Part shown: positions 34,801-46,389 of the stretch, one piece after another
Layout: every line of letters begins with the position of its first letter
Position numbering within the stretch: the stretch's first letter is position 1
Assembly: GCA_963853835.1 (NCBI GenBank)
Contig: OY970828.1
Location: 62,302,861 to 62,366,860 of the forward strand
Origin: Calendula officinalis
Taxonomy: Eukaryota; Streptophyta; Magnoliopsida; Asterales; Asteraceae
Length of the DNA: 64,000 nt
Direction of reading: 5' to 3'
The notes under the pieces: generated by a model
Seen by the model: only the letters and a program-made list of their open reading frames with translations
Told to the model about the DNA's origin: nothing
Databases searched by the model: none
Translations under genes and position numbers: made by a program

Positions 34801-36243
34801 TAGGTAAACCCTTTGACCCAATCGCCATGGTTTTAGGAAAATATTCATTGGGAATATGTGCTTAACCATTCCATTTTCATGGCTTTCTTCTAGTAGGGGC
34901 GTTTTCGTCATTCCACGCCCTTCTCTCTCTAGGAACTCAATAGCCCTCTTCTCACCACCTTACCAAAAGTAAAAAATAAATATTTATAACAACAAAATTA
35001 AAATATGTCATAAAATAGCAATATACTTTAGGTGGTGGTCTGTTTTGGTAGTTATAAATATTAGAGTAAATTACACAAATGGTCCTTTAGGTTGGTACCA
35101 TATTACATATTTGGTCATTTAGTTTCATAAATTACACTGGTATTCCTTAATTCTGAAGTTATTGACACGTTTGGTCCTTTACCTAAACAGACTTTAACTT
35201 TTCCCGTCAAGTATGGTCACGTGTGATGCGCCGCGCGAGGGGGTAAATCTGTCCTTTTCCTTTTCCCTTTCCCTTCACCAATTTGAAACCCATAAAAACA
35301 CGTTTGTTTGACGGGAAAAGTTAATGTTTGTTTAGGTAAAGGACCAAACGTGTCAATACTTTCAGAAATAAGGAATACCAGTGTAATTTATGAAACTAAA
35401 GGATCAAATATGTGATATGGTACGAACCAAAAGGACCATGTGTGTAATTTACTCTAAATATTAATTTGAATTTGTTGAGTTAAATTTGAAGATGTTTACA
35501 TAAGAAACATACCCAAGCATGCAACAAGATATCTCCCAAAGCAATACATAGCAAAAGCTTCATAGCAATCTCTCAGAATCCCAATATCAACACTAATTGA
35601 TGGATTCAACAGCGACACAAACTGCAAAAATAACTTTAATCAAATGAAATATAAAATAAAAACAATTCCATTTCCATATAATATGCAGTATAGATTTTCA
35701 ATATATATTGATTATAAACTAATATGCAAGACTAATAAATGTCCTAAACATGAACTCAGCACAAACATACAAAAAAATTCAAGAAGACAGTTTTCATTGA
35801 ATAAAATTCTCAATCATTTCTTACTGATTCAACTGCATAACAAGGTGCCATGAGTATAATGCCAAACAAAAACTTCTGTTCCTGTTAACCAAATATCAAC
35901 CATCAAACATCAGTTTCAAATCAATTACAGAAACAAAATCAAGCATTCGATGTTCAATTTCAGCTTTCTACTTTACTTACGAGTTACGATCGTTTACCTA
36001 ATCCTAAAAGGTCGGAAGAGTCAAAGCTGAAAAAATAGCAAACCCTAGAAAACTAAAAACGTGTTCGGATAGATAATATACCTCGGGATTCTTGTAAGCA
36101 GATAGGTGCTCGAACAACAAGTAAATTGAAAGGGTTACACTGATGAAAACAAAAACACCAGCAACTAAGATTGGCCATGTAGGTGGAGAAAACTTGAGAC
36201 GATCGAACAAATTGACAAATTCTTCTGTTCCAAACTTGTTCAT
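31865..36243 (-). CDS. LAZ1-like DUF300 transmembrane protein, eight exons
   Basis: Exons on the minus strand, joined in order: 36082-36243, 35825-35881, 35513-35621, 34774-34958, 34577-34665, 33590-33851, 32724-32975, 31865-32212. All introns are GT-AG and the joined frame is 1,464 nt, 487 residues. The protein matches the LAZ1/TMEM184 (DUF300, organic solute transporter alpha-like) family: PPTWPILVAGVFVFISVTLS begins the first membrane span, then AYKNPEEQKFLFGIILM, RDCYEAFAMYCFGRY, YCEGDFKWGCGYPYMAVVLNFSQ split over exons, and FLTWWQGVAIALL. Family members have about seven membrane spans; the last two exons encode a hydrophilic tail with a basic stretch (KKKRHRKK) ending RRWVTKD. Arabidopsis LAZ1 (about 485 residues) is linked to vacuole integrity and brassinosteroid signalling and cell death. 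MULE-type and SINE-like debris sits in introns 3, 5, 6 and 7 without touching splice sites. Which LAZ1 paralogue it is remains open. Confidence 0.92.
32480..32679. mobile_element. Diverged MULE-type MITE in LAZ1 intron 7
   Basis: TTACACAAATGGTCCTTTAG at the left and CTAAAGGACCATTTGTGTAA at the right are inverted over more than 45 bp. Same family as 35064-35454, but the flanking duplication has decayed. A half copy lies at about 33310-33400 in intron 6. Confidence 0.7.
34155..34250 (-). mobile_element. Degenerate SINE-like fragment in LAZ1 intron 5
   Basis: On the minus strand TAGCTTGATGGTTAACCAC (A-box-like) and GGTCTTGGTCTCAAATCTTG (B-box-like) are followed by GGCAACTCCAG. This is tRNA-like SINE layout with many changes. 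Low certainty. Confidence 0.35.
35064..35454. mobile_element. MULE-type MITE (391 bp) in LAZ1 intron 3
   Basis: Ends GAGTAAATTACACAAATGG and the inverse, flanked by a perfect 9-bp duplication TAAATATTA (35055-35063, 35455-35463). The centre has a CACGTG-containing GC-rich patch. It lies wholly within the intron. Confidence 0.87.
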
Positions 36244-38154
36244 CCGCAGATATGATAAGAAATGGTTTGATTCAATGAGCTCACAGACAACTGATGGGAA
36301 TGAAAGAAGATTGATTGAGCAATTATAAGCCCTAAAAATCCGATGCTAACCCTAAAACGTAGGTCAATTGGTTGGATTTGTAGTGTAAGTTCGTTAATTC
36401 GGCTGGGATACAGAGGATCTTGGTAGCAATGAAATTGAAAGGTACGCGATTCCGGGAAGATCGTGATTGCTTGTCAAAATTGAAAATTTTGATGTTTTAA
36501 CAAGTGGAATTGGATAACTTTCCTTGTCATCTCTACTACTAACGATAAATTTTTATTTGATATGGAGTGAGAAATAGTATGTTGTTACTTATTAATTATC
36601 CCGTTTAATTTAATTAAATAATTCATTTATTTTCACTTTTAACTTTAAAATTATTAAATTTAATTTAATTTATATATATTGACAAATCCCCATTAACTAT
36701 CCAATTTGATCTAACATAACTTTTATTATAACTTTTTACCTGAAAAATATATAAATCCTAAATATATCACTTATTTTGAAATATCATAAGTATATATTAT
36801 GCTTTTGGGACCTTTCCAAATTGGTAAGCCTTAATTTCTAGCCAACATATATGTTATTTCTTGTCATATTTGTGTTTATCAATATATGCAACATGCATGA
36901 ATGTAATTAGTGACCTCTGCATTATTAACAAAATGTTCTAACCAACTGAGCTACTATATCATATGTTCCTTAGCACAAAATTTTGTTCATTATTAATCCC
37001 TTAAACTTTAAAGGTTAAAATTACCACCACCACTCACCATCCGTGACCACCACCATCCGCCACTAACAACCGTCACTACCGCCACCGCAATCCACCTATT
37101 GGTCACCGAAAATATAATTACAGAGTACTCATCGCTGGATTGCGCGAACACCCTGCTAGTTTTAACAAATGGGTAACATGATTTTTATTACATTTATCGC
37201 AATTATTGCTTAAATTATCTTTAATTTATAACATTATCTTCTACATTGAAACCAATATTTATAGTATAAAAGATCGTATTAACACTAGCCACTCAAGCTC
37301 ATAAATGGTAAGTAACACTAAAAAGAATATTCCAAGTATAATCATATGTATAGAGTATATTGTTACACTATTTACGAATATTGTATATAACAAGTATTAA
37401 GTTGCCCGGGCTTCGCCCCGGGATAATAGCGTCCTTAAGGATTTGTTTCGCCTTTTTCACCTAATATTTCTTTTTACTCTTTTTTTTTCTTCTTATTATT
37501 TCAAAAATACTAAAGTTTATAATTAAATTTTTATGGAACCAATATGTTTTTATTTTGGTTTGAGGTTGTATGTGATTTTTAAGCTCTCAAATCATACATG
37601 TATATATTTTCTTTTTTGCAAATTTAGACTTTATATCGATTATAATTATATTAACTAATAAATATGTGAATTTATGTAAGAAAAAAACCTAGTACATATC
37701 TTTTTTTCATAACAAAATAATGTTTTATTTGAAATGAGGTTAAAGTAAACATCATAAAAAGATTAAGATCAAAAGGCATGATATAAAGTTTAAGAGATAC
37801 GAAGTATTATTAATAGTATAAAAATAAAAAGTTTATAGTAAGAATTTATGTAAGAAGGAAACCTGCAAATATTATAAAGTTTAAGCTATGCAATATTTTA
37901 GCTTACATTCATCGATCAACCGATATATCTATAAATCTAAATTATAAGTTTATAACTTTAGAGATTTAAGCTTATTTTAAATGTCTAACGGAGAATAACA
38001 AAAATTAAATAATTACACAAAAATAAAAAACTACACATTTAAATAAATTAAATAGTATAATGAGAAGTGTTTGAAAAAGTCAATGTGGCAAGCACATATT
38101 AAGTATGTAATTCTTTTACTTGCCACCTGCCCCAAACTCATCATATATATAGTA
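36244..38154. other. Upstream of LAZ1-like gene; intergenic
   Basis: The first few hundred bases should hold the LAZ1-like promoter. No gene is seen. At 37403-37424 a hairpin GCCCGGGCTTCGCCCCGGGA resembles a Helitron 3' hairpin, but no CTRR end follows. The tRNA-like stretch near 36900-36960 is listed separately. Confidence 0.45.
36897..36960 (-). other. tRNA-like relic
   Basis: The minus strand reads GTAGCTCAGTTGGTTAGAAC, an excellent tRNA D-arm/A-box, then ...AATGCAGAGGTCAC where the anticodon and variable arms would be. The T-arm (GGTTCRA) is not preserved and no acceptor stem forms, so this is a dead tRNA copy or SINE head. Confidence 0.4.
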
Positions 38155-38313
38155 CTAGCTTCATAGCCCGCCCGACTGGGCGGGCATGCTTCAAGATTTA
38201 TTTTGTAGAAAAATACCAACAAATATTAATAATTTTAAAAATGACATAAGAATCGTTAGCTGTAATGATGAGTTTGTACAAAATTTGATACATATTAAAA
38301 TGTTACATAAAAT

Positions 38314-38508
38314 TTATAGACGAATTGAGACTTCTTTGTAAACGACATTTGCCGTTGAATTAGTGTAATTGCCATCTATGTCACAACAAATGACCTTCAA
38401 TCCGTTCTTGTTCTTAACTTGTGATACAGCTACATAAAGCTGGTCATGTGAGAATACCGGTTTTTTCAGAAACAAACCAACTTGAGACAACGTCTGACCT
38501 TGACTTTT
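38314..38508 (-). pseudogene. Helitron PIF1-type helicase C-terminal fragment
   Basis: A 64-codon frame ending in its own stop reads KSQGQTLSQVGLFLKKPVFS, then HDQLYVAVSQVKNKNGLKVI, and ends near ANVVYKEV. This matches the last helicase motifs (V and VI) of RepHel proteins and ends as they do. Upstream sequence is lost after a deletion. Helitron helicase unwinds DNA in rolling-circle transposition; this piece cannot work alone. Confidence 0.85.
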
Positions 38509-38799
38509 TATAAAATTACAAAAAATTATCGTTAATTGCGTGATTATTAATACATGATAAAAAAGTATGTAATGCTTATAAAACGTGAATTATTGAATAG
38601 GAGCTTACAAATTATATAAACATTAGAAAAATTAAAATTATGTAATAATAAAATGATATATATAAAATAACAAACTAAATAAAATAAACGATTACTAAGT
38701 AAATGTTCAACGACAACGAAACAATCTCTTTAACAAAATAACGATTATGAAATAATCTCTTCAGCAAAATAAGAAAAGATAAGATAAAATTTTAAAAAC

Positions 38800-39010
38800 T
38801 TCGTTGAACTTAACATTTGATACATACAATTGTCTGCTTCAACACATCCTTATTTTCTATTAATATTTTTAAACATCGTCTACCTTTCACTCAAGAAAAT
38901 GCTACATATAATTTTCCGTGTGAAAACAGTGACTCTCTCAAATACAGACAAACTTTCTCCAAATCAACTTTCTTAGATTTTCTTGCAACTTTACCTTCGC
39001 TAAAGTCCAT
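38800..39010 (-). pseudogene. Second, decayed helicase C-terminal fragment
   Basis: It reads VCLYLRESLFSHGKLYVAFS, a stop, then VKGRRCLKILIENKD: the same motif region as the fragment at 38314, more decayed. It is therefore a separate copy, not a continuation of the same gene. Confidence 0.7.
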
Positions 39011-39476
39011 ATTAAATTAAATTAGCAAAAAAACAAAGTATCCATAAATAAATATATAAACATTTTAAAATTAGAAGGTAAATATGATGTAAAGTAAGAA
39101 TTCAAAATTAACTTATGCAAGACACAATAAGAAATAAACTTTTTTACACCATTAACTTTGTTTATTTTACATCATTAAACGGGCCAATATGTAAACCCAA
39201 TATATAAGCCGGGTTGCTGTACTATTAATTTATAAACTTTTGATTATAGAACTTCTTAGGAATGTTAAAAGTTAATGTTTAAAAAGTAAAGACTTTCATG
39301 GGCTGTTATAGTGTACTATTTAAAAGAAATGTTATTCTAAAAATACACATTTTAATAAAAGAATTTATAGTGGGCTAGTAATTTTGCATCTTCCATGAAA
39401 ACAGGGTAAATACTCTTGCTCCATAATGTATATTCAGTTTCTGTATAAAGCCCAATCTAATGCATATTGTCCATAA

Positions 39477-39732
39477 GAGCATCTCTAATGCCAGCTTTTT
39501 ACAAAGCTTATTATTTTTTATGTAGGCCATTTGATGACGTTCTAGCAAAAAGTTTCTACTTCAAAAACGTATTTATCTCTAAGTTTTTATCAAGACACAA
39601 AAAAAAAGCTTTATATAAGTTATTATGCATTAGACCCAAAGCTTTTTAAAAGTTTATTTATAAATTTTGAATGAAAAGTATAGGTGTCAATTGTAATAAA
39701 TCATTATCACGACTTAACCAATAGGGATGCTC
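39477..39732. mobile_element. MITE with GAGCATCYCTA ends (256 bp)
   Basis: Ends GAGCATCTCTA and TAGGGATGCTC, flanked by TAA (39474-39476, 39733-39735). Target and ends suit PIF/Harbinger-type MITEs. Confidence 0.65.
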
Positions 39733-39735
39733 TAA

Positions 39736-42700
39736 AGAATTTAAAAGAATAGGGTTACTTTATAACAGGGCAAAGCATTTATACAGCCAAAGTTTATAAT
39801 AGCGCATCCATTTTATAAAGCCCATTAGAATATGTTGACTTAATTTACGTTCAATAGTGTTAAACCTAATTGGTGTGCCGTTTTCACAGATTCATCAATA
39901 GTTGATCCAATGAGTCAGCAAACCATTATACTCCAACTGAAGGAAAAATTACTGACTTCGTAAAGACATTATATCTTACGAATTGCTTGCAAATGGTTCC
40001 TTGTACCGACCAGGCTATAAAATAGGATTTTAATCTAAATCAGAAAGCTAAAACCTGTAAAATCAAAATTGTAAGTATGAATCAAATTTCTGTTGGTATA
40101 AATTCAATATTCATTCCGAATAATCGAATCTAAATTATGAAAATATGAAACAAATTGATTAACATATGCATATAGTAGAATCCCTTGATTGTGTTTATGA
40201 CTTTAGTTCGGTGATGAATTTGGTATTAGGGCGTATATAGAAATTATTGATATCTCCTTCCAGATGCTAGGCATAATGGTATTGGCATAAGTATTATAAA
40301 AATTGTGTTTACTAAAATTATTAAGTAAAAATTTCCTATATTTTCAATTTTTGAAACATAAATCAGTGAATGAAAATATAATTGGTTAAAGAAATTTGAA
40401 TTTTAAATGGATATATTAACATGCTTTTAAATTTTCATATTTGTTGATACAATAACTCAAATCCATATTGTAAAGGGTGTTGAAGAATAATCTAGTTACC
40501 TGATTAAGGCTGATGAGTTGATAAAGAATTGTTCACGGCTACAAAATCAAGAACAGTTGTGCAAATCAGTATTAAAAATAAAATGTAAATTTCATGCATA
40601 TTTATGGGTGGTCAGTCTACTATTATGGCAGAAATTAAGACTGCTTTGAATATTATGCAGAAAGATGTGGACCTGTTTTGCGTAAAGATGGAAAAATGTA
40701 TGTAGTCAGATTATTTGCATTCATAATATGCAGTTGTTTGAATAGCATTATGCACTCAGATTTTGATCAAAATCATATGCGGTTTTATAGTTAACGCATA
40801 ATGACATGTTAAAAATACAGAAAACTGGAATATACATGATAGAAGTTGCTGCTGTTTTGCAGAAAAGATTGGTTACTGGTGACTGAGGCTGCTATTGTGT
40901 ATTTATCTTGGAATGAAGATGATATATTTATATAGCCAAAATAAAACCATAAATTAAATTTTTGAGATTTATGGAATGATTGATAAAATTATTAATTTAA
41001 AGAATGATTTGAATATCATAGCCTTATTTTTCGATATATAATATGTTGTAATTTTGGTAGGTATTAATTCACTTGTATCAGTCCTAAAAAATATGTTAGG
41101 ATTTTGAAAAGTTGTTAATTATGGGTTAAGATTTACCGAATTTTATGCATATTTTAAGAATGTGAATTATGATTTCCGTGTATTTTTGAATGGCCCACGT
41201 TAAATCCGGATGGTATTAATTAAATGCAGAAAATCAAGGCTTAGGAAAATTGAGAGGAAATCGTTGGCCAATGAATGAATTACACGTGCCATAAACAACC
41301 AATCAGAGTGCTTCAAATGGATGAGTTGTCAAACCAAAATCATATGTAGCTCCATATATAGAAGAAGATATGCAAATTGAAGGCTTACAAAACTAACTAA
41401 TAGAGTTGTTTTTAAACTTTTTTTTGCTCCGCTTCTCAACTCCGTTTTGGTTTTGAACCCCATTTTGGTCATCCCTTCACATCTTCTAATGAACAGTGCT
41501 CATATGTATGCTTAATGTATATAAGGGAGAATGTTAGAGTTAGTGTGGGTTGGAGCAATATAGTGTAAAAATACACCTTTTATATAGGGTTGGAGATGCT
41601 TTTAATATACATTTGACTATAAAACTTGCAGATAAGGTATAAGCTAAAAATTATGATACAATCATACAAATAAATTTCCTTTTAACAACTACCAAAAATG
41701 TCAAAAAAAAAAAAAAAAAAAAAAGAAGATACTGACCATGTGTTTTTATTTCTTCTTGTAAGGTGTAATGATAAATTTCATTAAGCAATAATATTTACAT
41801 AGCTTCCGACACCGACTGCCGACTACTAAACAAATAAGCATATTGAAGGGTCAAGGTGTATCATTGATGGATATTCCTTAGCAAACCTATCTAGATTCTT
41901 TATTTTGTAAAAAATTTAGTGAATAGCGAAGGGTCAAAGTTAGTGGCGGATCATCGTAAAGGGACGGTAGGAAAAATGATTTTATTAAAAATGATAAGCA
42001 TACAAAAAACACAATATGTTAAATTTAGAAATCCTTTAATAAGTTTGATTTATTGTGGTGGAATGGAACCACCACGAGTCTTGAGAGGCTATTGCGAGAC
42101 TTTGGTTGATATTTATATTTATAATGATGAATATAGCAAAAGGGGTTTAACCGTTTAACCAAATTCAGAGATGTTTGTTAAGAATAAAATATTCTCCATT
42201 GATCATTGTCATGAGTCGTCCAAGTCATATTTAATGGAAGTTGCTACTGATAACCTAAGTAGTTAAGATGGGATATGCACCTCCTTTTTAATTAGGGAGA
42301 AGATATTTTTGGTCTCCTTGATGATCGATACCGAAGGAAATTCATGGTCGTGCTTGAATAAAATTGATTCGTTTTGTTTTTGTTTGTTTTTGTTCAGCTT
42401 GATATCAGAATTGAGAAACATAATCATGAGTGTTATAGTCCCATCCCTAAAAGCACTAGGTATAGTCTAAGTTAAACTGTTAAAGTCATTTTTAGCTTTT
42501 TACCATGATTTTAACACACACATAGAAATTACCTTCTCTCTTATCGCATTCCTATAACATTTCTTTTAGGAAACTACAAAATATTGCAAACCAATGACAG
42601 TTTACAAAATTTTTTTCACATGTGTTAAACCATTAGACGGAGGCATATGACACATGTGTTGGCATCCTACCCAGTGTTGTATGATGGTGTTAAAAATGAG

Positions 42701-43908
42701 TTAAAAAGTCTTTAAAATTGGGTTGGCGCAACACACCTTATGCTCTAATACTCGTATTGAAATATCATATTGCATGAGATATATAACCTAAGTTTCTTAT
42801 TAAAAAGTAGTTTTAGCAAAATGCCCAAATAGGAGTAAGACTTTGGTTGTATTAAGTGTTTAGCTGAGACCTCCGATGCATGATGCATGATAGTAATATT
42901 GTCTTACACAAGTGGTAGTTTGATATAATATTGTTTATCAATGACATTATTACTGCAAAATGACCGTTGTCATAAAATACTTTATGGTCACACCGATTAG
43001 CACAACTAAGCAGAACATTAAATAAATATTGAATTAGAATTTACTCTTAAGGTAGAATTAATTAAAGAGTTAATTACTTGCGGGCACTAAAATAGTAGAA
43101 GTTATGGGGACTTAATTGTCATTTGATGATTATTAAGAATTATGTAATTAATATATCAATTATAAGATAATTAATATTTTATATTACTTATTTGATAATT
43201 AATATAAGATAGTTAATTAAGAGTTTGAATTAGATTAGAATAAAAAAAGTAGTCAACAAGAAATTTATAATACCCCTAAATATAAATCTTTCTCCATAGT
43301 TCCGGACCACTCTCCCCTCACTAATTCATCCTAGAGACGTCGAATTCACAAGGGTTGTGAACTTTCGAGTTCTAAGAGTTTAGGGTTTATTAAGCCGCTC
43401 GACTGTGTCATCACTTGTGGATATCAAGAGCTTTCTCTTTGAGTGTTCTTGCTTGTTAAATTCGACAAAGCTATGATTCGAACCCCTCCTAATTCATTTT
43501 TGTTATGTATCTTATCTAGTTAGTTTCTTGACCAAATCCTTATTGGGGTTTGCGGTTTTGGTTAATACCTTTCACTGTGTTTTCGGTAAAATCGTACACA
43601 AACAACAACACAAACGCTTGAAAACTATGTCGGTTTTGCTTTAGTTTTGTCAAAAAAAACCCTTGAAAACTATGTTTGTTTTACTTTGCACTGACACCTC
43701 TGGAATATATAGAAATGATTCATTTTTGCACCACAGGTTTTACTTCCTATACCATACTGTACAAGTTTTACAGTTAACTGTATAAGCATGTCATGCAATA
43801 TTTGTGGTAGATGAAGTAAAAGTTGTGGTGTGAAAATAACCCCTTAAATTAGAAACAGCTGGTAAAATACTTTAAAAACCGCAACTAAAAAAGGTAATGT
43901 GCTAACAA
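39736..43908. other. Long intergenic stretch, mostly unassigned
   Basis: No gene recognised. It is AT-rich with many in-frame stops on all frames. The part from about 42200 to 43610, ending TCGTACACAAACAACA, has the look of a copia LTR but no TG...CA boundaries with a duplication could be paired. A small ACCACA-family MITE lies at 43713-43846. Confidence 0.4.
43713..43846. mobile_element. MITE, ACCACAACTTTT family, near RPL11 promoter
   Basis: GCACCACAGGTTTTACTTCC at the left and GAAGTAAAAGTTGTGGTGTG at the right (inverted), with ACTGTACAAGTTTTAC in the middle. It ends about 60 bp upstream of the first site II motif of RPL11. Confidence 0.65.
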
Positions 43909-43975
43909 TGGGCTGGGTTTTCTGAATGGGCTATTTTTGGGCCTCAAATCTTCGGATGATCTCTCAAAAACCCTA
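43909..43975 (+). promoter_or_regulatory. Site II and telo-box motifs of the RPL11 promoter
   Basis: TGGGCT at 43909 and 43927, TGGGCC at 43938, and the telo-box AAACCCTA at 43968-43975, all within 140 bp of the ATG. Site II (bound by TCP proteins) plus telo-box is the known arrangement of plant ribosomal-protein promoters. Confidence 0.8.
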
Positions 43976-44046
43976 GCAATCTTTAACAATAAAGCTCTAC
44001 CCCATCTCTTCACGTCCCGCCGTTTCTGCAATCTGCTCATTCAACA

Positions 44047-45417
44047 ATGGTAATCTCACACAAACTTGCTCAAAATCACAAATCGAATAGAAAAATGTCT
44101 ATGTTAGTCGATTGTTTGATGGTGATTCTGTTTTTACATGTAGGCTTCAGAGAGGAAGCAGGCGAACCCGATGAGGGAAATCAAGGTCCAGAAACTCGTT
44201 CTCAACATTTCAGTCGGAGAAAGTGGAGATCGTCTCACTCGTGCTGCTAAGGTAAGAGATATTTTGATTCAAACTGAATATGCAGATATTTGCGGTTTTG
44301 ATGTTTTACATTTGTTGAATTCGATTTAGGTTTTGGAGCAACTTAGCGGCCAATCTCCTGTCTTCTCCAAAGGTAAGTGACATTTTTCTTCACATCATAT
44401 CATCATCTCCTTTTTATTTTATTTTAATTTTTTAATATTATTTTCGTTAATCTGAATCTAAATCGAATCCGACAGTCAGTTTTACTTCAGTAATCGTATG
44501 AATAGGCCATTGATAAAATCATAGATTAGTACATTAACTCTCTTTTTTGTCCGTAATTTGCTACAAAACAAAATTTGGGGGTTATTTAAGGTGGGTGCTT
44601 GGGATTACGATTATCTGCATATTGAGATTGCCTAATCTAAAATGAATGTTTGTCAAAAAGCCTGAAATACTCAATTATTTGCGTTTTGGATAGACTTTTA
44701 AAACTGAGTTATTATTTGATTATTGTGATTTCAAATCACATAATCAAATCCAAACACTGTATTTCAGAATCACAATTATCTGATTATCCATTTTCAAAAC
44801 ACATAATATATCCTCATATGCAATCCCAAACACCCTCTACGACTGGTAGACATGCTATGCCAATTAAAATAATGATTAAAACTGTTTGTTTGTTTGTATA
44901 TCTAATTGTTTTGATTTGATTGTAATGATTAACAGCAAGGTACACTGTACGGTCGTTTGGTATCAGGCGTAACGAGAAGATTGCTTGTTATGTGACTGTT
45001 AGAGGAGATAAGGCAATGCAGCTTTTGGAAAGTGGTTTGAAAGTGAAGGAGTATGAACTCTTGAGGCGTAACTTCAGTGATACCGGGTGCTTTGGTTTTG
45101 GTATTCAGGAGCACATTGATCTTGGTATAAAGTAAGTTATATTCTAAGATCTAACTTATAATAATAATTTGTTATCATTTTTTTAATATAATAATAATTT
45201 ATTATTTGTCTGATGTAGGTATGATCCGTCAACGGGGATCTACGGTATGGATTTCTTTGTGGTTTTGGAACGTCCGGGATACCGTGTTGGTCGGCGCCGT
45301 AGGTGCAAGGCGCGTGTCGGGATTCAACACAGAGTGACAAAGGATGATGCCATGAAATGGTTTCAAGTGAAATATGAGGGTGTTATCCTCAACAAATCTC
45401 AACAAATTGGAGCTTAG
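44047..45417 (+). CDS. RPL11: 60S ribosomal protein L11 (uL5), five coding exons
   Basis: Coding exons 44047-44049, 44144-44251, 44330-44372, 44936-45131 and 45219-45417 join to 549 nt, 182 residues, the usual plant length. The first coding exon is the ATG alone. Conserved pieces include NPMREIKVQKLVLNISVGES, RAAKVLEQLSGQSPVFSKAR, TVRSFGIRRNEKIACYVTVR, LRRNFSDTGCFGFGIQEHID and GIYGMDFFVVLERPGYRV. The protein binds 5S rRNA with uL18 in the central protuberance of the large cytosolic ribosomal subunit. All introns are GT-AG; intron 3 carries a MITE. The site II/telo-box block upstream suits coordinated ribosomal-protein expression. No truncation or missing segment is seen. Confidence 0.97.
44593..44835. 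mobile_element. MITE in RPL11 intron 3 (243 bp)
   Basis: GGGTGCTTGGGATTAC at the left and CAATCCCAAACACCC at the right; interior of AATCAGATAATC-type words. Relative of 18951-19333 and 55328-56033. Splice sites are untouched. Confidence 0.65.
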
Positions 45418-46380
45418 ATGTAAAATTCTGGAATTTGGTTTTGGAATTTTAGTTACCGTTAAGGATTTTGATTTTGGACCCTTAGTGCAAGTGTTTTTTT
45501 ACTTTCAAGTTTTAATTTCTTTCAAGTAAAGAGATATTTGTATTAAATTTCTCACCTAATTTATTATTCCAAAACGATTACCATGTGTCACAGATTTTTC
45601 ATTGCGAAAGAAATAATACAAAGATAGTTGTGATCAGTAAAGATCTCTTGTTGAGCGAGAGTTGTATTTGGATTGTGCTTTAAGCGTCGTATAAGGTTGT
45701 AGTGTAGAATTAGGGAGTGTGTGTTTACAGTTTAAAAAGAATATATTCTAATTTATAATTAAAACACATGGTAAAACAAATAAAGAAATGAAACCGATTT
45801 AAGATGCATACAAAATACAACTGGCTGTTGTGTCATTGTTTCCCTTTAACGGTTTATGCTTTTTAATGATACTATCAGTATACCCGCACAATGTGAGGGT
45901 AGCTATACTTTTAGTAATACTCGTCGAGCAAATTTGTCCGATTACATGTTTTTCTGACAGTAATTGTTGCAATTGATGGAGGTGGGTGGTTGTCGTGGGT
46001 GGCAGATGGTGGTGGGGGTATTGTTGGTAAGTGATATATGACCGAGTTAATTTCATGGAATACTAACAAAGTTTTAAAAGTAAGTCATTCAGACTTTACT
46101 TTCACTCTCTGGTAATAATCAAGTTTTAAAATTGTTTTAATGTGAAATTTATCTTTTATTATAGATTAATAGGTCATCTTATTTAAATTTATATATAAGG
46201 AAAATGCTAAACATTGCCTTAAGGGCAACGGTTAAGAACAAATTTTGTGCTTAAAAAACTTGTAAAAGAACTAATAAAAACCACCCCCATTAATTTTATT
46301 AACCACCTATGCTTGTTTAATTGTACATTAACTATTTAAATTTTCTATAACTATTACCCCAAGGGCAATAGTTAGCAAAA
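45418..46380. other. RPL11 3' region and intergenic DNA
   Basis: The first 150 bp or so should be the RPL11 3' untranslated region. No gene is seen after that. Confidence 0.45.
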
Positions 46381-46389
46381 CCATATATA

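Larger units (their letters stand above)
38155..39010 (-). mobile_element. Helitron 3' terminus with PIF1 helicase remains
   Basis: On the minus strand a perfect hairpin GCCCGCCCAGTCGGGCGGGC is followed by TATGAAG and the terminal CTAG, then T: the canonical Helitron 3' end. The element runs to the right. Two pieces of the Helitron helicase C-terminus lie within 850 bp. The 5' TC end could not be found, so the right boundary given is only the last recognised coding remnant. Confidence 0.78.

Noticed and set aside
36897..36960. Functional tRNA gene
   Set aside because: Only the D-arm is well kept; the T-arm and acceptor pairing are absent.
37403..37424. Possible Helitron 3' hairpin GCCCGGGCTTCGCCCCGGGA
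   Set aside because: The hairpin is good, but no CTRR terminus lies within 15 bases on either strand; CTTG is the nearest, so the call is not supported beyond a mention.
42170..43610. Full copia LTR ending ...ACACAAACAACA
   Set aside because: The sequence style is suggestive, but no TG start with matching inverted end or 5-bp flanking duplication could be paired.
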